Positions 24,362-38,800 of a DNA stretch of 64,000 nt are shown here, one piece after another. Numbering within the stretch: the first letter of the stretch is position 1; every line of letters starts with the position of its first letter. The position numbers and the translations under genes were made by a program. The DNA comes from Capitulum mitella (taxonomy: Eukaryota; Arthropoda; Thecostraca; Pollicipedomorpha; Pollicipedidae). The notes beneath the pieces were generated by a model. The model saw nothing but the letters and a program-made list of their open reading frames with translations, did not search any database and had not been told where the DNA came from. Location: contig CP099848.1 in the NCBI GenBank assembly GCA_030062745.1, forward strand, positions 6,813,685-6,877,684. Reading direction: 5' to 3'.

Positions 24362-26742
24362 ATATGTAGATATAGATATAGATATGACGTCAGAGGATAA
24401 CCTTTGCCACAGTATCTCGACACAGTCCGTTTTTGTGCTGACAGGTATTATGTTCTAGTATGGCAACCATTCCTTTTCGGGATCTTCCATAAATCATGCA
24501 ATGCTTATTTTAACGTATTTTTCTCCGCCCCTTCTCTTATAACGTTTGTTATGTGAAACTGTTATCTCTTAACCATTATCGCAGCGCAGGTCGCGAACTG
24601 CCCGACACTCCCGCTATGTAATTTATGAAAGGCCCCTATCTTTCACGGCAAAGCTGGACATCAGACAGCGAATAGCTCCTTGGCCTTCGGGGAAAGAGCT
24701 CACGCAGTATGAACTATTACCATGATGGGGCCATAAACAGCTCCGATGCTTCGGCTTTGGTCTAACCCGACTTATTCTGCCCGACATGTGTCAAGGCGGA
24801 TGTTTCGTGACGCGCAGCACTTCCTGGGACTTCGCCTGGAGGCAGGCCTACTGCGCATCTGTGGTATCATGAACACCGTCGCCAGCCGTCGTGATGGACG
24901 TCCGCCGTGCTGCATCTCAGCGACGTGTTGAGCGTTCGTGAAATTCGCGATTCCTGCATTTTGAGTCAAACGACAGATACAATAACAGCTGAGCGGTCAC
25001 TTAACGGTTTATAAAATAAACTCTACCGGAACGCATGACTTTAATTCTTCAGTATGGGAGTACGTTCTCGAATGAAGAGCGCATTTAAAACGGTCAGGAG
25101 TGATTTTTTGTGTTGTGTTTTGATGATTGTAGTGCTGTCGGTGAGATGTTTTCTTGTTAGTGGTGTTTGGTGGTGCTGGTTCATATGATCTTTTGGTGCT
25201 CCGTAGAGGTCAGATAAAGACTGACACTCTTCAGTCAGAAACAGACTGAAACGCGCAACGCGATCGTCGAATGGTCTCTGGAGTGTGGGCGCGGGAAATT
25301 TGCGGAGACCAGACTGCCGAAGTTTTGTTCAACAAACAGAAGTTGTTTGTTGGCAATGAAGCGCGCAATGCGATCCTGCTGACACCGACGGAGACAGAAT
25401 GCGACAACGGTGACTGACGGAGACCGTGAAAACTGACGGAAATGGAATATAAAAAAACATTTCGCCACTTTCCTACCAGAGAAGGCGGAAACACAGCATA
25501 TCGCCAAACGACGTACGGCGGCAAGTGTTTGAATGCTTGTAGAGAGTACCCATGGAGATATAAAACTAGCGTCATTCTAGCGCTCATGAAAAGGGCTACT
25601 CGTAATTACTCTTCCCGACATTTACGGCACGCAGAATTTGGCCGTGTAAGACAAATTCTTGTGAACAACGGCTTCTCCAACAGAGACATCGATAGGGAGA
25701 TAAAAAGCGCATGGGTTTGAGAAAAAAAGGCGCATTAGGCGACACTAAAAAGAACATCATCAGAGTTATTTACCGAAGCTACATGGCATCGGCATATAAA
25801 GTAGATGAACGCATCCAGCGCGAGGCAATCATAACGCAGCATGCATAAACCCGACCAGCAGACTAAGTAACCATCTATTACAAAGACAAAAAGGACAAGC
25901 AACATTCTGATCAAAAACAGCACGACTTATAAGGCTGACAAGCTGAAATACACGGATGTTATTCGTCAATTTTTGTCCATAAGAAGATTGTAGCCTTCGT
26001 GGGTAATCTAGATCGGTGTAACAATCGGTGTAACTACAGTCCTCTCCAGGCGACTGACCATTACATCGATGAACAACTACGACCTTGTCTAGACGACTGA
26101 CCATGCATCTCAGAGACTGAGTACCAAAAGACCATCTGAACCAGCACCATCAAATATCACTGACAAGAAAGTTCCTCGTGAATGATATTACAATAATCAA
26201 GACGCAACACGACAAAGCACGCCTCGTCGTTTTAGATGTGCTCTTCATTCTAACAACGTGCTCCCATACTTAACAAACAAGTACAATCATGCGTCACGAT
26301 GGCGTTGCGGGGGTGAAACTGGGTGGATATGGTAGTAATTCATTTTTTTTGTTTCATAAACTGTGAAGTTTATTATATTGTGTTTTATTATTTATTATTT
26401 ATTATTATATTATTATTATTTTATTATGTATTATTATATTGTGAACTGTGAACTCAGCTGTTACTATATATGTCGTTCAACTTGAGGTGTACGAAGCGCG
26501 AATTTCACGAGGTGTTTAGGGTAACATTTTAATGAGTGATATCGGTTCCGTTTTTGTGTGAATGAAATGTATGTTCCAGAATATAGCAAGGGCCCGAAAC
26601 GTCACAGGAACGAAGTGGATACGCAATAATGAAATATTTATCTTTGGACTTCCTTTTGAATCTAAAAGACTTCTCCGTTTGTTTGAAAGAGATAATCGAG
26701 GACTTGCAACATCTTATAACTGGTTTTTAATGAAACATGTCT

Positions 26743-26801
<59 letters not shown>

Positions 26802-29800
26802 ACATAAATCTACATTTTTACCTTCTTAGGGTGTCACTAACATATTTGTTTTGGAGGAAATTTTCCTTTCACTACGGCAAATTGACCACATGGAGTAAAT
26901 ATTTTGTGTCGAGAGACGTCCTGCAAGATATCGGAGTTTCGCGGGCTGCCAAATCGTAGACAGGACGTCGAAGGAAAATGATAAAGAGCAGCCGCTAGAC
27001 AGCGTTTACTAAACTAGACTGGTAATCGCGTGATGCGAACAAAAACAAATGCCACAGATCATTACCACTGCATAAAACATGGATCCATTTTCACAACAGT
27101 CCATGTCTCTGAAAGAGTCACGCGACCCTCACTACGTCTAAACAAAAACATATCCGAAAAACTACCACAGCGTCGACCCGCTAACTGAAACCGCACGGAT
27201 CCGGAGGTGAACAGGGGTGGGGCGCGCGTGTTTTCAGGCTCGATGATCCGATATGGTGATCCGGGGGCCCCTCGGCGTCGCCGATCGGTTACACGGTAGT
27301 GTGTGTGGGAGGGGGTACTGGTGCCTGGTCGATATGTCGCCGACAAACAGGCCGGGTTGGCGTCCCCGCAGTACGGCGTCTCGCCGGTCGATCCGTCCAG
27401 GCGGCGCTGGCCGTCATGCTGGGGATTTTGTCCTCCGGCAGCGCGGCACGGAACGCCGACAACACGCCGAGCTGCAGCGCCCACCCAGGCTCGACATCCG
27501 GCAGTCGCCGGGTGCGAGCCTACCGGAGGGACTGTTGTCCAACGCAGTGGCGCGAAGGAAGGTATGGAACACGCACACCTAACGGGCATGCAACAGGAAC
27601 ATTGAAGGTAATCTCAGTCTGCGTGGAAGAAGAACATGTACAAGATGTTGTTCAAGCACTTGTTGACATTTTGTGGCAAATAAGGAAAAGGAAGACATCA
27701 TCGCAACTGTTGCCGAATGTGTCTGTCACAACCTCCGCTTTGCTCTAGTGATCTACAAAGAAAATTTGGGACAAGTCGTAAGAAGGTAATGCAGCCATGT
27801 GGAAAGTGAGAAAAATGCCCGAGTGGACGGGCAGAGGGTGACTGACTTACCCATGTGATACTTGAGGAGCTGGTATCCTCCGTCGCCCCGGTACTTTGCC
27901 ATGGCTTCATTGGTCGGAGCAAAGACCGTCCCTTCTTCTTGGCGCATGATGTTCGTCATGAGCGTGTCGGATTTGACCAGAGCCAGAAACTGGAAAAGGA
28001 CAACGAAAACCTTGTTAAACGGAAGCCACAAACGGTGGTCAGCATTGTCTTCGCTTGCGGTTTCGATGCTGTCGTCATGATCTCGCATGGCTTGCTGACC
28101 CATGCATTGCTAAGAAATGCTAGATAGAGGCTATCTAAATTCGATGTATGTATTATCCTGATACCTTTTGAGACCACGCACATATATAACAGAGTTTGCA
28201 CTCCCTTGGATCACATCCCTGCAGTTTGTTAAAGCCGGCAGACACCAACCACGCGCCGTCAACGGCGCCACGGCAGCAGGTGTCGGAGCGTCCATGAAAT
28301 TGCTGTTATCATCCCCCGATTCCCCCGTTCGCCAGCCGATCCATCAGCCGAGGAGAACCGCCGATCCAATTACGGCCCGGCCGTGGTCGGCCCCTCTTGC
28401 CGCAGATGCGCGCCTGCCAGGGCCGGGAGCCGACCCCCTCACAGTCGTGATGGACAGGCTGCTGCTGAGACAGGGCCCGCGGGAGCGTGCGATCGGATTC
28501 CAGGTGGGGGCTCGGCGCTCCAGGTCTGTGATCTGAGGCCATGGTGGACAATGTGTCTCTGTTTCCTCCCTCTGCTACGCTGGCATCCCGCTGACACGGC
28601 TTCACAATCAGAGTCCCGGCAAAAGTTGCTGATCAGCTGGGATCCGTTCACGGGCTCACGAAGTCTAGGCTTTTTGTGGTCTTCATCATTACGAAGATTG
28701 CTAAGGTTGTACGGACCAGTTCCCTGTCCGGTACCTGTGCCAACCGAGCATTGTTCCATGCGCGGTCTTTGACCTTTCGCCCCTATTTTCAGGTGGCACC
28801 CTGGATTAGGTGGCCGTCTCTTTGTTTCGCGCGCCCCGGGGGCGAAGACTGACGGGTTCATTGCCCAATCTCGTACCTGCGACCAATCCAGTGTCGAGGT
28901 CCCTCCGGACAGGATCAGACTACTTCCCTTGCGGTCCACATCGGAGAGATTACTGCACTGCACCGGACGCTACACGGAAGCGGACCCCTACATCGGCTGT
29001 CGCTTCAGGCGCTTCTGAGGGGCCGAAATGTGGTTTGTTGTCACCAGACACTTGTCATTCGCCAAAGCTCTAGATGCTGCAAACCTACGTCTGATTCTTG
29101 CACCGCTGCAATTCAATTCAGGGTCGAGCTATATCAACCGCCTCTCGACTGAAACGCCCCACACTTCATATTTAGTTTATGTTATTCCGTGTACGTGGAT
29201 GCTTACCATTCCTACGCCTGATATGTCTTCTACACAACCTAAATGCCTATCGGCTTGTCCCCGAAGCGCGGCAGCTCCAGGCTCGCGGCGAGAGGTGCAG
29301 GACGCGAGCCACGTCCGCTGACGCTGAGTGCCAGACACGTCCCTTTCATGGTGGGCCCTCCAGTCTTTTCAGCGCGGCCGGCGCCGCCCAGACGCCCGCG
29401 CCAGGCCGCCATCGACCGACCACATCCCCGACCGCCAGAGACCCGCAGGCGGCGCCGCCGGAAGTGGCTCCTTCCGGCGCCGGAGGGCTTCACCTGGCGG
29501 TGGCGGCCGGCGGCGGCTCGACACGCCGCGGACGCACCTGCCCGCCCCGCGCCGCCTCCGTTCCGAGCCGCCTGCCATCCGTGGCGCCGTCACGTGACCG
29601 GCGGCGCTGCCCGGGCCGGGTCACGTGTTGTCCGGCATCGGGCCGAGTCACGTGACCGGCGCTGGCCGGGCCGTTCGTGGACGAGGCCAGACGGGCGGGG
29701 CAGGGGAGCGGCGGGGAACGGGTCGAGGCAGTCGTGTCGCAGGTGGGATGAGTCACGCGGGCCCAGCTTTGGAGGGCGCTGCGAATGACCCTGGCGGGCT

Positions 29801-32800
29801 TTTGCAGACGCCAAGGTTGCGAGGCAGGGAGGAAACGTATCGAGATGCACGTGGCGGGCAAATACGAAGTAGGGTGCACGGTGAACCTGCCAGCTTTGTT
29901 GACTACCCTGGGCTACCGCGACCAAATCTGACTGATTAAGAAAGCTCCTGTGAACAAATGTAAGCACCAAGTAACAAATTATACTACGGTTTGACATGCG
30001 TCTACCACGACGAATCCCCAACACGAATAGGAATTTGGTGACTCCCGCAATCGTGGGGGAATGATTATATGCCTGGGAGCGTTTTCAAAACTGGTACCTC
30101 TGTGTCATTCTGTGGCAGTTTCTTTCGATGTAACATCAGAGCTTATTTTAGAATTTTCCAAAGGACCACCGAGCTTCCTGCTGCATGGGCTCATACACAT
30201 ATGGATATGCCATCCAAGTGAATTTGAATAAACGTTCATAACTATTTCACCCGAACGGCATCTCAAACGGGCTGACGTGCTTGGGTAGCAGCGTAACGTT
30301 AGCAGCCCTCTGAAATCCTCGGCAGCTATGTCCACGTGGATTGCCACATGGACACCACAGTAACGCTTTCACGTGGAGACGTTATTAGACTCGGCACGGT
30401 AGCTGTCAGCGGCTAAATTCCGTAGTGTTAGGCTGAAGTAAGATGTCCCGTTAACCTCTTTCTGGCCGATGAAAATGCAGGCATTTCGGAAGCAAAAAAT
30501 CGGACCGCTTACCAAACGGCGGTTTCGGGAGGCGTCGGTAGGGTCTAATGACCGCAGAGTGACGGGCCGGCGCCGTTCGTTCGCCGTTTCAGCCACCTAA
30601 TTACCGGCGTCCTGGGCCGTCGGCCGAGGGCTATCCCGCCATCGAGGAATGCGCCTCCGTGCCGGCCGGCAGAGGGCGGCGCCGGGCGCGCATCACAACA
30701 CCGCCCGGCGCACGGTCCCCAGCGGCGGCGGGGTCGGCTCTCCGGCGACCTCGGCCTGCCGGCCCTGTTCATCGCTCGGTGACGCTCGGGATGCCTCCGC
30801 TTCCGACACGGCAGGGCGGCCGCCGGACAATGCGCCGCTTTTTACTCGCAGATGACGGCCGTTTGCACGACAGCCGAAAAAGAAGCAGCGCTGCGACCGG
30901 GGCATGGGCCAATCATTAATCACGTGACCGCGCCGGGTAATGCGACCAGCCGGGGTTTGCCCGGAAGCAGCCGGTACATCCGGTGCACGGCTGCGGCGGC
31001 CGCGGTGGAGAGGGGGGGGGGGACATGGCAGCAGCGTCTGTGGATGCAGGTGAAGCCTCATCTACGAGGGCGATCATTCAAACGTCGCGAACTGTATGAC
31101 TGAGAAATGGCTATATCCTTTTCGCGTTTTATATATCCTTGAGAATCTTTCAAGATATTACTACTTCAAAGAGAAAGGGCAGATGTTGTACCCTACGCAC
31201 TTTCTTTGTGCATCCACTGGTATGAGAAACACAATAACCTTCAATAATATACATTCAAACGTGCATCACTGTACCACCCTCTTTTCTTTGTTACACCTCT
31301 GCACTGACCGCAACGGTGTAAATGTGCGCCTACGGAATGTAATGAGCAGGAGCGATAATATCGGATCATTTTCTATGGTATGGTCCGTTTCTCCGCCCCG
31401 AGGCCAGGAACAAAAACGACCCTTAATGCCCGGTTAACAGTCTCACCAAACCTCCCCGTTCGATCTAAGAAGACTGATTAGACGTGACGGAGATGTGATG
31501 CCCCAACAGATTCCCAGCGGCCGTGGTGGGGGCACAAAACGAAATAGTTCAGGCGATTTTTATGCGATATATTTAGCATGCATTTGCACTTGGCCAGTGC
31601 ATTCGACACCCCCACAGAGGAGGAATGCTTTGATGCTGACCTTTCTTAGCATTGCTGCCGTAACAGTACGACAGGCAATTGCTGAAGCGAGCTCCATTCC
31701 TGAATGTGTGGAGGGATAATGTAATTTTTGCAACAAGGCTCTTCTTTAGAAAGCCCATCCCAGGAATACGGTACAAGCTGTTTAGCAAATTAGTTCTAAA
31801 AGCTTGCTGACGGCCGGGTTTCTTTTCGAAGTTTTCACCGACTGACATTTCCCATTTGCCGGGCTTTCATCTCGCTAGTTAGCACACAATAACAGCGCGT
31901 CTACAAACAAAACAGCATCCATCTTGTCTGTCGGTCGAACGCTCGGGATTCTGAAGGCACTCTATCACAGCGCCATGAGCTGAAGACGGTCAAAACACAC
32001 ACGCACACACACTGCGCCTCTCGTTGTATGGGTAAACAGGCATTTGGCCGGGAGATAGGCGCCTTCCGTCAGTCTGCGGGCCGATCTGTGTACTCCCAGG
32101 ATGGGAGAACGGCCGTGGGAGAGAGATGAGATTGTGGGTGGCCAGAGCGCGGGGTATGACAACAGGCAGCGCCATTGTCTCCAGCTCCCCGACCGAGGTC
32201 GGACTGAGGAGAAGGTATCAGATCACCACAGATCGCAGGAGGTGAACTGGGTGCCGTGAGTTCTGTGGCTTTCGGTGGTGGACTGTGGGTTTTTCGGGTT
32301 CGGGGTTTTGGGTTTCCGATGGATATATGCGGATGATGCATTGTTATTCCGTGATTAGCATGATGTATTGTTTACTACGGACATGACTGTATGTTTGGAG
32401 AGAAAGGACGCACGTTGCGCATGTGCGCGTTTGATACACAGACCAGAGGTACGGAACACGGATTCTGGTTTTTCAAGCATAATGTTGTTCCGTGGAACAT
32501 AAAAATGGCCACAAATCCACTATAACAAGCCGTTGCGATTCGGAAAATGTCCATTTGCAAGAACTGACAAGCAGTTAAATCCATACAGACATACTTTGGT
32601 CCGGATTCAGGACATAGGAACACATGACTAATATTACAACCAAACGTCTGCAACTCGATTTCGAAGCCAACCCATCAGGTCGTATCAAGTTAACCTGAGA
32701 GCAAATGAAACGTACCGAATCGTTGAAAGGCACGAAGTTATGTGTATGCTTCTCCAAAAACCGGCGACAAACTCGTCTGCATGTTGGGATCGCCTTGCGG

Positions 32801-35800
32801 TTGTCTGCATGTTGTCGCTGATCGGAACAAGTCCAACGGAATGCGGCTCTCGACGTCTGTGCTGACATCTTCACTGGGAATGTGGCTACTGACACTTGAC
32901 TCATTTGCTCTAGCCAAGAATTCCCTGTGCCCTGCCCCGGGCACCAGGTCATGTCGCGATGCTAGGTCACGAGTCATGACACTGAGCGCAACGAGCGAGG
33001 TCAGACTAAAAAACTACTAGTCGTGAGACTCGTCTGAGCTACCTACGGAGCCTTCTCACGATTAAAAGGTCGTTTAAAAACCGTTTGAAGTCGTCAGCTC
33101 AACGAGCTACTTCCTGGGGCAGTCGTTGCGCCGTCGTGCTGCCTCGTACATCCTGGGCGACCCTCGAGAGCCGACCACGGGCCCGTCAACTCAAACCGAT
33201 CCACCTCCCTCCTCGCCGAGTGGCCGCCGCCCTGCCCGGTTCCGCCTGCACGCGGACGGCCCGTGCCCGCTGCGGTCAGCCCTCCAGGCCGCCCCCGCTC
33301 GCGTGCCGGCGCCGGCCCGACAGCGGGTCATTACCGGCGACAGGCCGGCGCCCGGCCGCGGCCCGGCGGCCGCCGCCGCCGCTCCTCGGCGTCGCCGCCG
33401 ACGAGCGCCATCGATCCAGCGAGGCCGGCCTTGGCGGCGGCGGCGGCGGCCGACTCCGGTCGACTGTTGCCGCCGCCAGAGGGCGCCGCTTCGGCCGCAG
33501 ACGCCCGGCGGAGACGGCCAGTTGCCGGGAACCGACCGGGGGAGTGGAGAGGGTGCTCCTGGCGGAGACGCCCCCGGAGACAGCCGAATACCGGAAACTG
33601 ACAGCCGAAGCGGCGTCTCCCGTCTCCGACGCACTCTGCAGGTATCGCAGCACTCAGAATCCGGTAAAGGGTAGGCCGGGCCGGGCGACTGGACCTGAGG
33701 CGGCCGAGGCTTCTCAGAAACCGGTCAAAGGGACCGGCTGATGATGTTGACACGGGACACCAAGCCGCTGCTTTTAAGCTGGTCCCAAAATGAAGCGCCG
33801 ACTGTCGTATCCATTTCATTGCAGATACCGCTAGCATCTCTGGGCTCCAGCAACGCCAGAGGCTTGCAATGACTGTTGCGGCTCTTAGGCATAACTGTGT
33901 GGTGCCGAGGAAATATGGCACCATTCATCCTACATTTATTTGTAGAATTCGTAGAATTATTCATAAGACTAATTTGCGTTGAAGTGTCATTGCGTTACCC
34001 ATTTGCCTGGACGTGACGTCATTGGACCTTGCCCAGATCTGAGGTCTGGATGGGCGTATCCGGGTCCGGATGGGGAGTCGGCAGACAAAAGCAGCAGCGG
34101 ACGCAGGACTTTTATATGGGAGTCAAGAGACCAGAGAATTCCTAAGCGAAAAAAAAAACGCTCGGACGCCCCATCGCTGCGAATGTCCCAACTACAACAA
34201 CGAGGAATTATGTGGTAACTAAGGGGTCACTTGACACAGTCGTCCCCGGCATCGTTTCTGGACGACAGTGACGTCACGGTTCAGTGAGTCGCCCAAGCGA
34301 CAGGCCACCCGGGGTACCCTTTCGTGCATCGATCTGAACTTGGCTCAAACTGCATGTCGCAGCGACACCAGTGTCCGCGTTATGACTGATGGCCGCCTGT
34401 CGAGGGCAATACGAGGCGTCCGCAATGCCAACCGTCTTCAACCCTGGCCACCACCGACTGGCAATGCGGGACTCCGTAGCCTTTCAGAGCCCGCCACTGA
34501 CCGAACTGCGTGACCGGCAGCGCCTTCGCCGGCGCAGGTTTTACTGCGTGACCGGCAGCCGTACGACTGACGGCGACGCAGCCAGCAGTCCTGCTGCGTG
34601 GATCGCTGAATCGTTCGAAAGGACACGCAAAACACCGCAGGGAAGGCGCGAGACGAGTGGGCTTCCCCGACCTTGTGCACAGGCTCAGAAATGCTGACAG
34701 CTATGGCTGTTTGTTAATGAGTGTCAAAGATAACCAATACCGAGGACCCATATGCAGTCACATAGTCCATCACACAGAAGTCACTTGTACCACAGACGAC
34801 AGAAGCTGATAGTGTGTGATATGTGATATGCGGTAAGGTACAATGCGAAAAACAGGCCACCATGTCGCATGGTCATAAATATATACTGGAGCTGTGTTGA
34901 AAGGAATGCAAGGAATGCAGGCTTGGACACTGATTTCCGGACGTTTATGAGTAACAGACATTCCCGTTGTGGTCAGGAACTGTGTTTATTCTTTATGAAT
35001 TTCACCATCAGAAAGAGAGCGTAGGCTGACTACAGAAACAACCTCTGCCTTCGATTTCCACAAAAACTGGACCTTAAAATAATTCACTGCAGCCAGCTAG
35101 CAGTGACCACGCCCTAACCAACCCCCTGTGATTCAGGGAAAGCAAACATCACGCTGAAGCACGCGTGTTACCCACGGGAGGGCCACCGGCCAAATCACGG
35201 AGGTGGCCCAGTGACTGACAATTAAAGGTCAGGACAGGTCAGGACCAGGTCATCTTCTCACGCTCTCGCAGCCATACATGACCGTATCTCACGCAATGCG
35301 CTCATCACGCTCCTCAAAGGCTGTGCGGGTGAGAGCCACATAACGTGGATGTCCAATCAGCCCATAACAAGTGGAAAACCGATATAGCTGTCTCTGTCGG
35401 AGAGAAGGGCCAGCTGCCTGGCCGACATAGTCCAGAGCAGCTTCTACTCAGCCCAGCTGCGGCTCTGAACAGACCTTTGGTCTTATCTCTCAGATGAAAA
35501 TGCAGTGTCGGAGATAACATCATGCCAGCAGGCAGACATTAATTGATCCGTCCTGGCGCTCGTAACTGCTCATTAATCTGAGTGGTTTTCAATGTTGCGA
35601 AATGGCGAACTGAGACAAGGTTCATCCGTTCCGTCGCCCTGTCTTTTGCCACAGAGCTGATCTAACTCAATTCAATTATGGTCCGTACAAAATACCGCCG
35701 AGAGCTCCCAATGCCAGTGCTTTAGTCGTTATGATTACGGAGTGAGACGCGTGCAGGATTGACTCCCTTTCCTCCCACCGGCGAGGGGACCATCTAATCC

Positions 35801-38800
35801 CCCCGCAGACGGGCCCCCTCAGCGGCGCAGCGCCAAACAGCGCGTGGGGGGAGCCCACTGATCAATAGCCACGGGGCGGGGATCGGCTTTTTTGCCAGGC
35901 GCAGCTAATCCCGTCCAGAGCCAGCTACCAAACCGTCGCCGCTTTCGCCGCATGGGAGAACCGCGCTGAAAAACAAGAATTCCTGCGGTTAAGAGTGTCA
36001 GCGCAAAGGAAAACCTCCAACTGGATCAAGTTGTTGCTTGGACGACTGCTTTCCCTAACTCAGGCATAAACATCACGTGTTCGCCAAGGTCCAGCAAAGG
36101 TCACGCTACCATAAGGTCCAACTACACTTTTTCCTTCACTTCTGGTACCACTGCATGCGTATTGGACGAGACAACCGACGCAACACCGGCTGTAAAAACC
36201 TTGAATCTGATCAGCGGATCTCTCGAGGTTTTGACTGGCCCCGTGGAAATACCGGTCTACGTCATGCGTCGGCCTGCCGTTAACAACTGTGGGCATTCAA
36301 ACAGGTGACGTGGGTCGGGCTGAAAGCCATATAACTGATCAGGCCCCCAACGTTATGGCATTTTCCGCGAGGTCTAAAATGCACGCATTAATATAGGAAG
36401 AATTAACGCGTTGTAGAACGACTGCTGATTGCTTATTAATGAAGATGTTGTTGATCGATTGCTTTCGGCATTTCTGGTGACATTATTTTTAACTCATCTC
36501 GGCGCTGAATGGATCTCCTGAGATAATGTCATTAATATTATTAATAAGAGTTCATTCCAAAGGCTACTTGGCGGAAAAAAAGGTTCTGTGCGATCGTCTC
36601 TGCGTCCATTTCTACATGCCTTACTGCAGCAGTTCGCATGTTCAATTTCAGTGAGCCCTCACCCATTGCCGCGCGTTATCTCGCCCTTGTGCAAATATTT
36701 GCCCATCGGCACCAGGGGACCAGTCGAAATTGTCACATTCTCGGGCGTAATATTAGCTCCGATTTCATTGCGGTGGGGTTATCAGCAGAGCGTTCCAGGG
36801 CGGGATGAGCGCGGGTTTCCAATAGCGCTTCAGGACGGTGGAATTGATCGCGCGCGCGTGACGCCGTTCGGGAGCGAAAGACGAAACAGCTCTTCAGCTC
36901 TTGCCGTAAAGTCAGCTAAGTGAAGAAAGTCAGCAGACACTTTTGGATCAGATTATGAGAGCACAGACATGACCGACCGACCGATATTCATGAAAATACT
37001 TGAAAGTATAGCATGCTCCTAAAAGTTCAGTTGGTGGCGATGTTAGTTGCTCAGCTTTGAACTAAAGGGATACCGATGACACGCACGCATTCCAAACAGC
37101 CGTAAACATATTTGCATTAATGGCTTTCAGAAACAGCGCAAAAAGTATTGCTGCACAACATCAAAGCCATGTTTCGCCCATTTATGAAAGACAAGGAAAT
37201 ACCTTCTTCAACTCACCAGTTCATCAGAACGCCACAAAAAATATGTTTCCTGTCTGCCGCCGGCTGGTGCCCCGGCAAGTAAACCAAGCTGTCTGCCATT
37301 GGCGCGATGTTCCTTTTTCAACAGGCATCTGGTAACTTAGAGCTTGCTTAATACAATGAATACCAATGTCGATGTCGTGCAAACGATGTTAAGCACGTCG
37401 GCGCAAAATCCTTTCCAGCATCGCGCTTTGCCTAAAACGGATTTCGTCCACTTCACGAACATTCCGACGCCTGTGTATGCACAGTAGCAACGGGAGTGTT
37501 TGCCGAGCGACTCGGTACGTCCTCAGCGTGGATAGGCCCGATCCGGCGGACCTCCAGAGCCTACAACCTCGGACGCCGTGTCGCGCCGACTGGCTGAGTG
37601 TCTCCTCCGTCCCATCAGGCCTGAGTGAATAATGACCCCGGCTGGCCTTGGCGCGCCTCTGCGTCCGGCCCGTCGGCGAACGCAGGCCGAGCCCGGGCGC
37701 GCCAAAATGTCCGGCCGCGCCCTCGTGGGTGACGGTAGGGTACTGCAGGAGCAGGAGCCGGCGGTTGGTTTGCTCGGCGGTCGACAGGCTTTAAGGGCTG
37801 CCGGTCCAGTCGGCCGGCGAACACTAAGTGGTCGAACGGCAGACTTGCCGCTTCCAGGGCGCTTGCACTGTCAGAATACCAGGATTTATGTTCCAAAAGC
37901 GTAAATTTGAATTTTCTGGCTGGCTGTTTAAGCCGGTAAAAAACTTCACGGAATGGCAAGAGCGGGAACTTTATCGGGATTCAGCGGCATACCAGCCATA
38001 ATTTCGCGGTCTACAGGCAGGGGAGTCTGTTTCTTTGTTTTTCCCAATTTGATATGGTACTGCGCACGCATTCCTCATGTTACATAAATCATTAACCCAC
38101 TCGGCAGAGCTGTTGGCCTTGAATCAACCACTGAGTTGGTCCTCCGTTCCAATCCCAAAGATATCTGCAGTCATCAGTATCTACGGTGACCGGGGTGTCG
38201 ACTTTCTCAGTCATTTCTGAGTCGTCCTATCCTTTTCTCTCTCGGATGCAGCAGCAGTTAGCCATCCGACTACCCCTCTCGCCCAAAACACCAGTCATAC
38301 ACTCACTCAGCGCCCGTCTCCTTCGAAAGCCCCTCGACGAATCGTAAGCCGAGTCAGGTTTGACCCATCACCTGGACAGAGTGCGCGCCCGGACGACAGA
38401 GCAGTCCGCGGAAAGGTCAGCGGTGCGCTGCAGGGGGGGGGGGGGCGACAGCCGGAGCCGAACGTCGATCAATCGTCCGCTCTCGGCCGGACGCCAACGT
38501 CCCGGAGTGGTTCGGAGAGCCTCTTCGGCGGCGGCCGGGGGTCAGCGTTGCCGCCAACAGCCGACTGACAACAGCGCCGCGCCTCGCCGAGCCACGCACT
38601 GTCCGGCAGCAGGCCATGGAGAAGACGGTGTTACGACCGAGCCTTGTAGTAACAGCGTCGCTCACGCAGAGGCTTCTATTGCCTCTGCTGGCCAACATAT
38701 TCTTCTTCGTATTCATTTTCGGCATATTCAAGATTCTTCCGCAGTTGCATTCGCCTGCATGACAGCTGCTTGTGCGACAGCTGCTGTCTTATACTTGTAC

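Noticed and set aside
29179-29788. 158- and 181-aa ORFs in a GC-rich island
   Set aside because: Overlapping open frames on both strands, low complexity, no family resemblance.
33085-33741. 218-aa plus-strand ORF and overlapping minus ORFs
   Set aside because: GC-rich DNA with few stops in any frame; low-complexity Arg/Ala/Pro/Gly translation and no domain.
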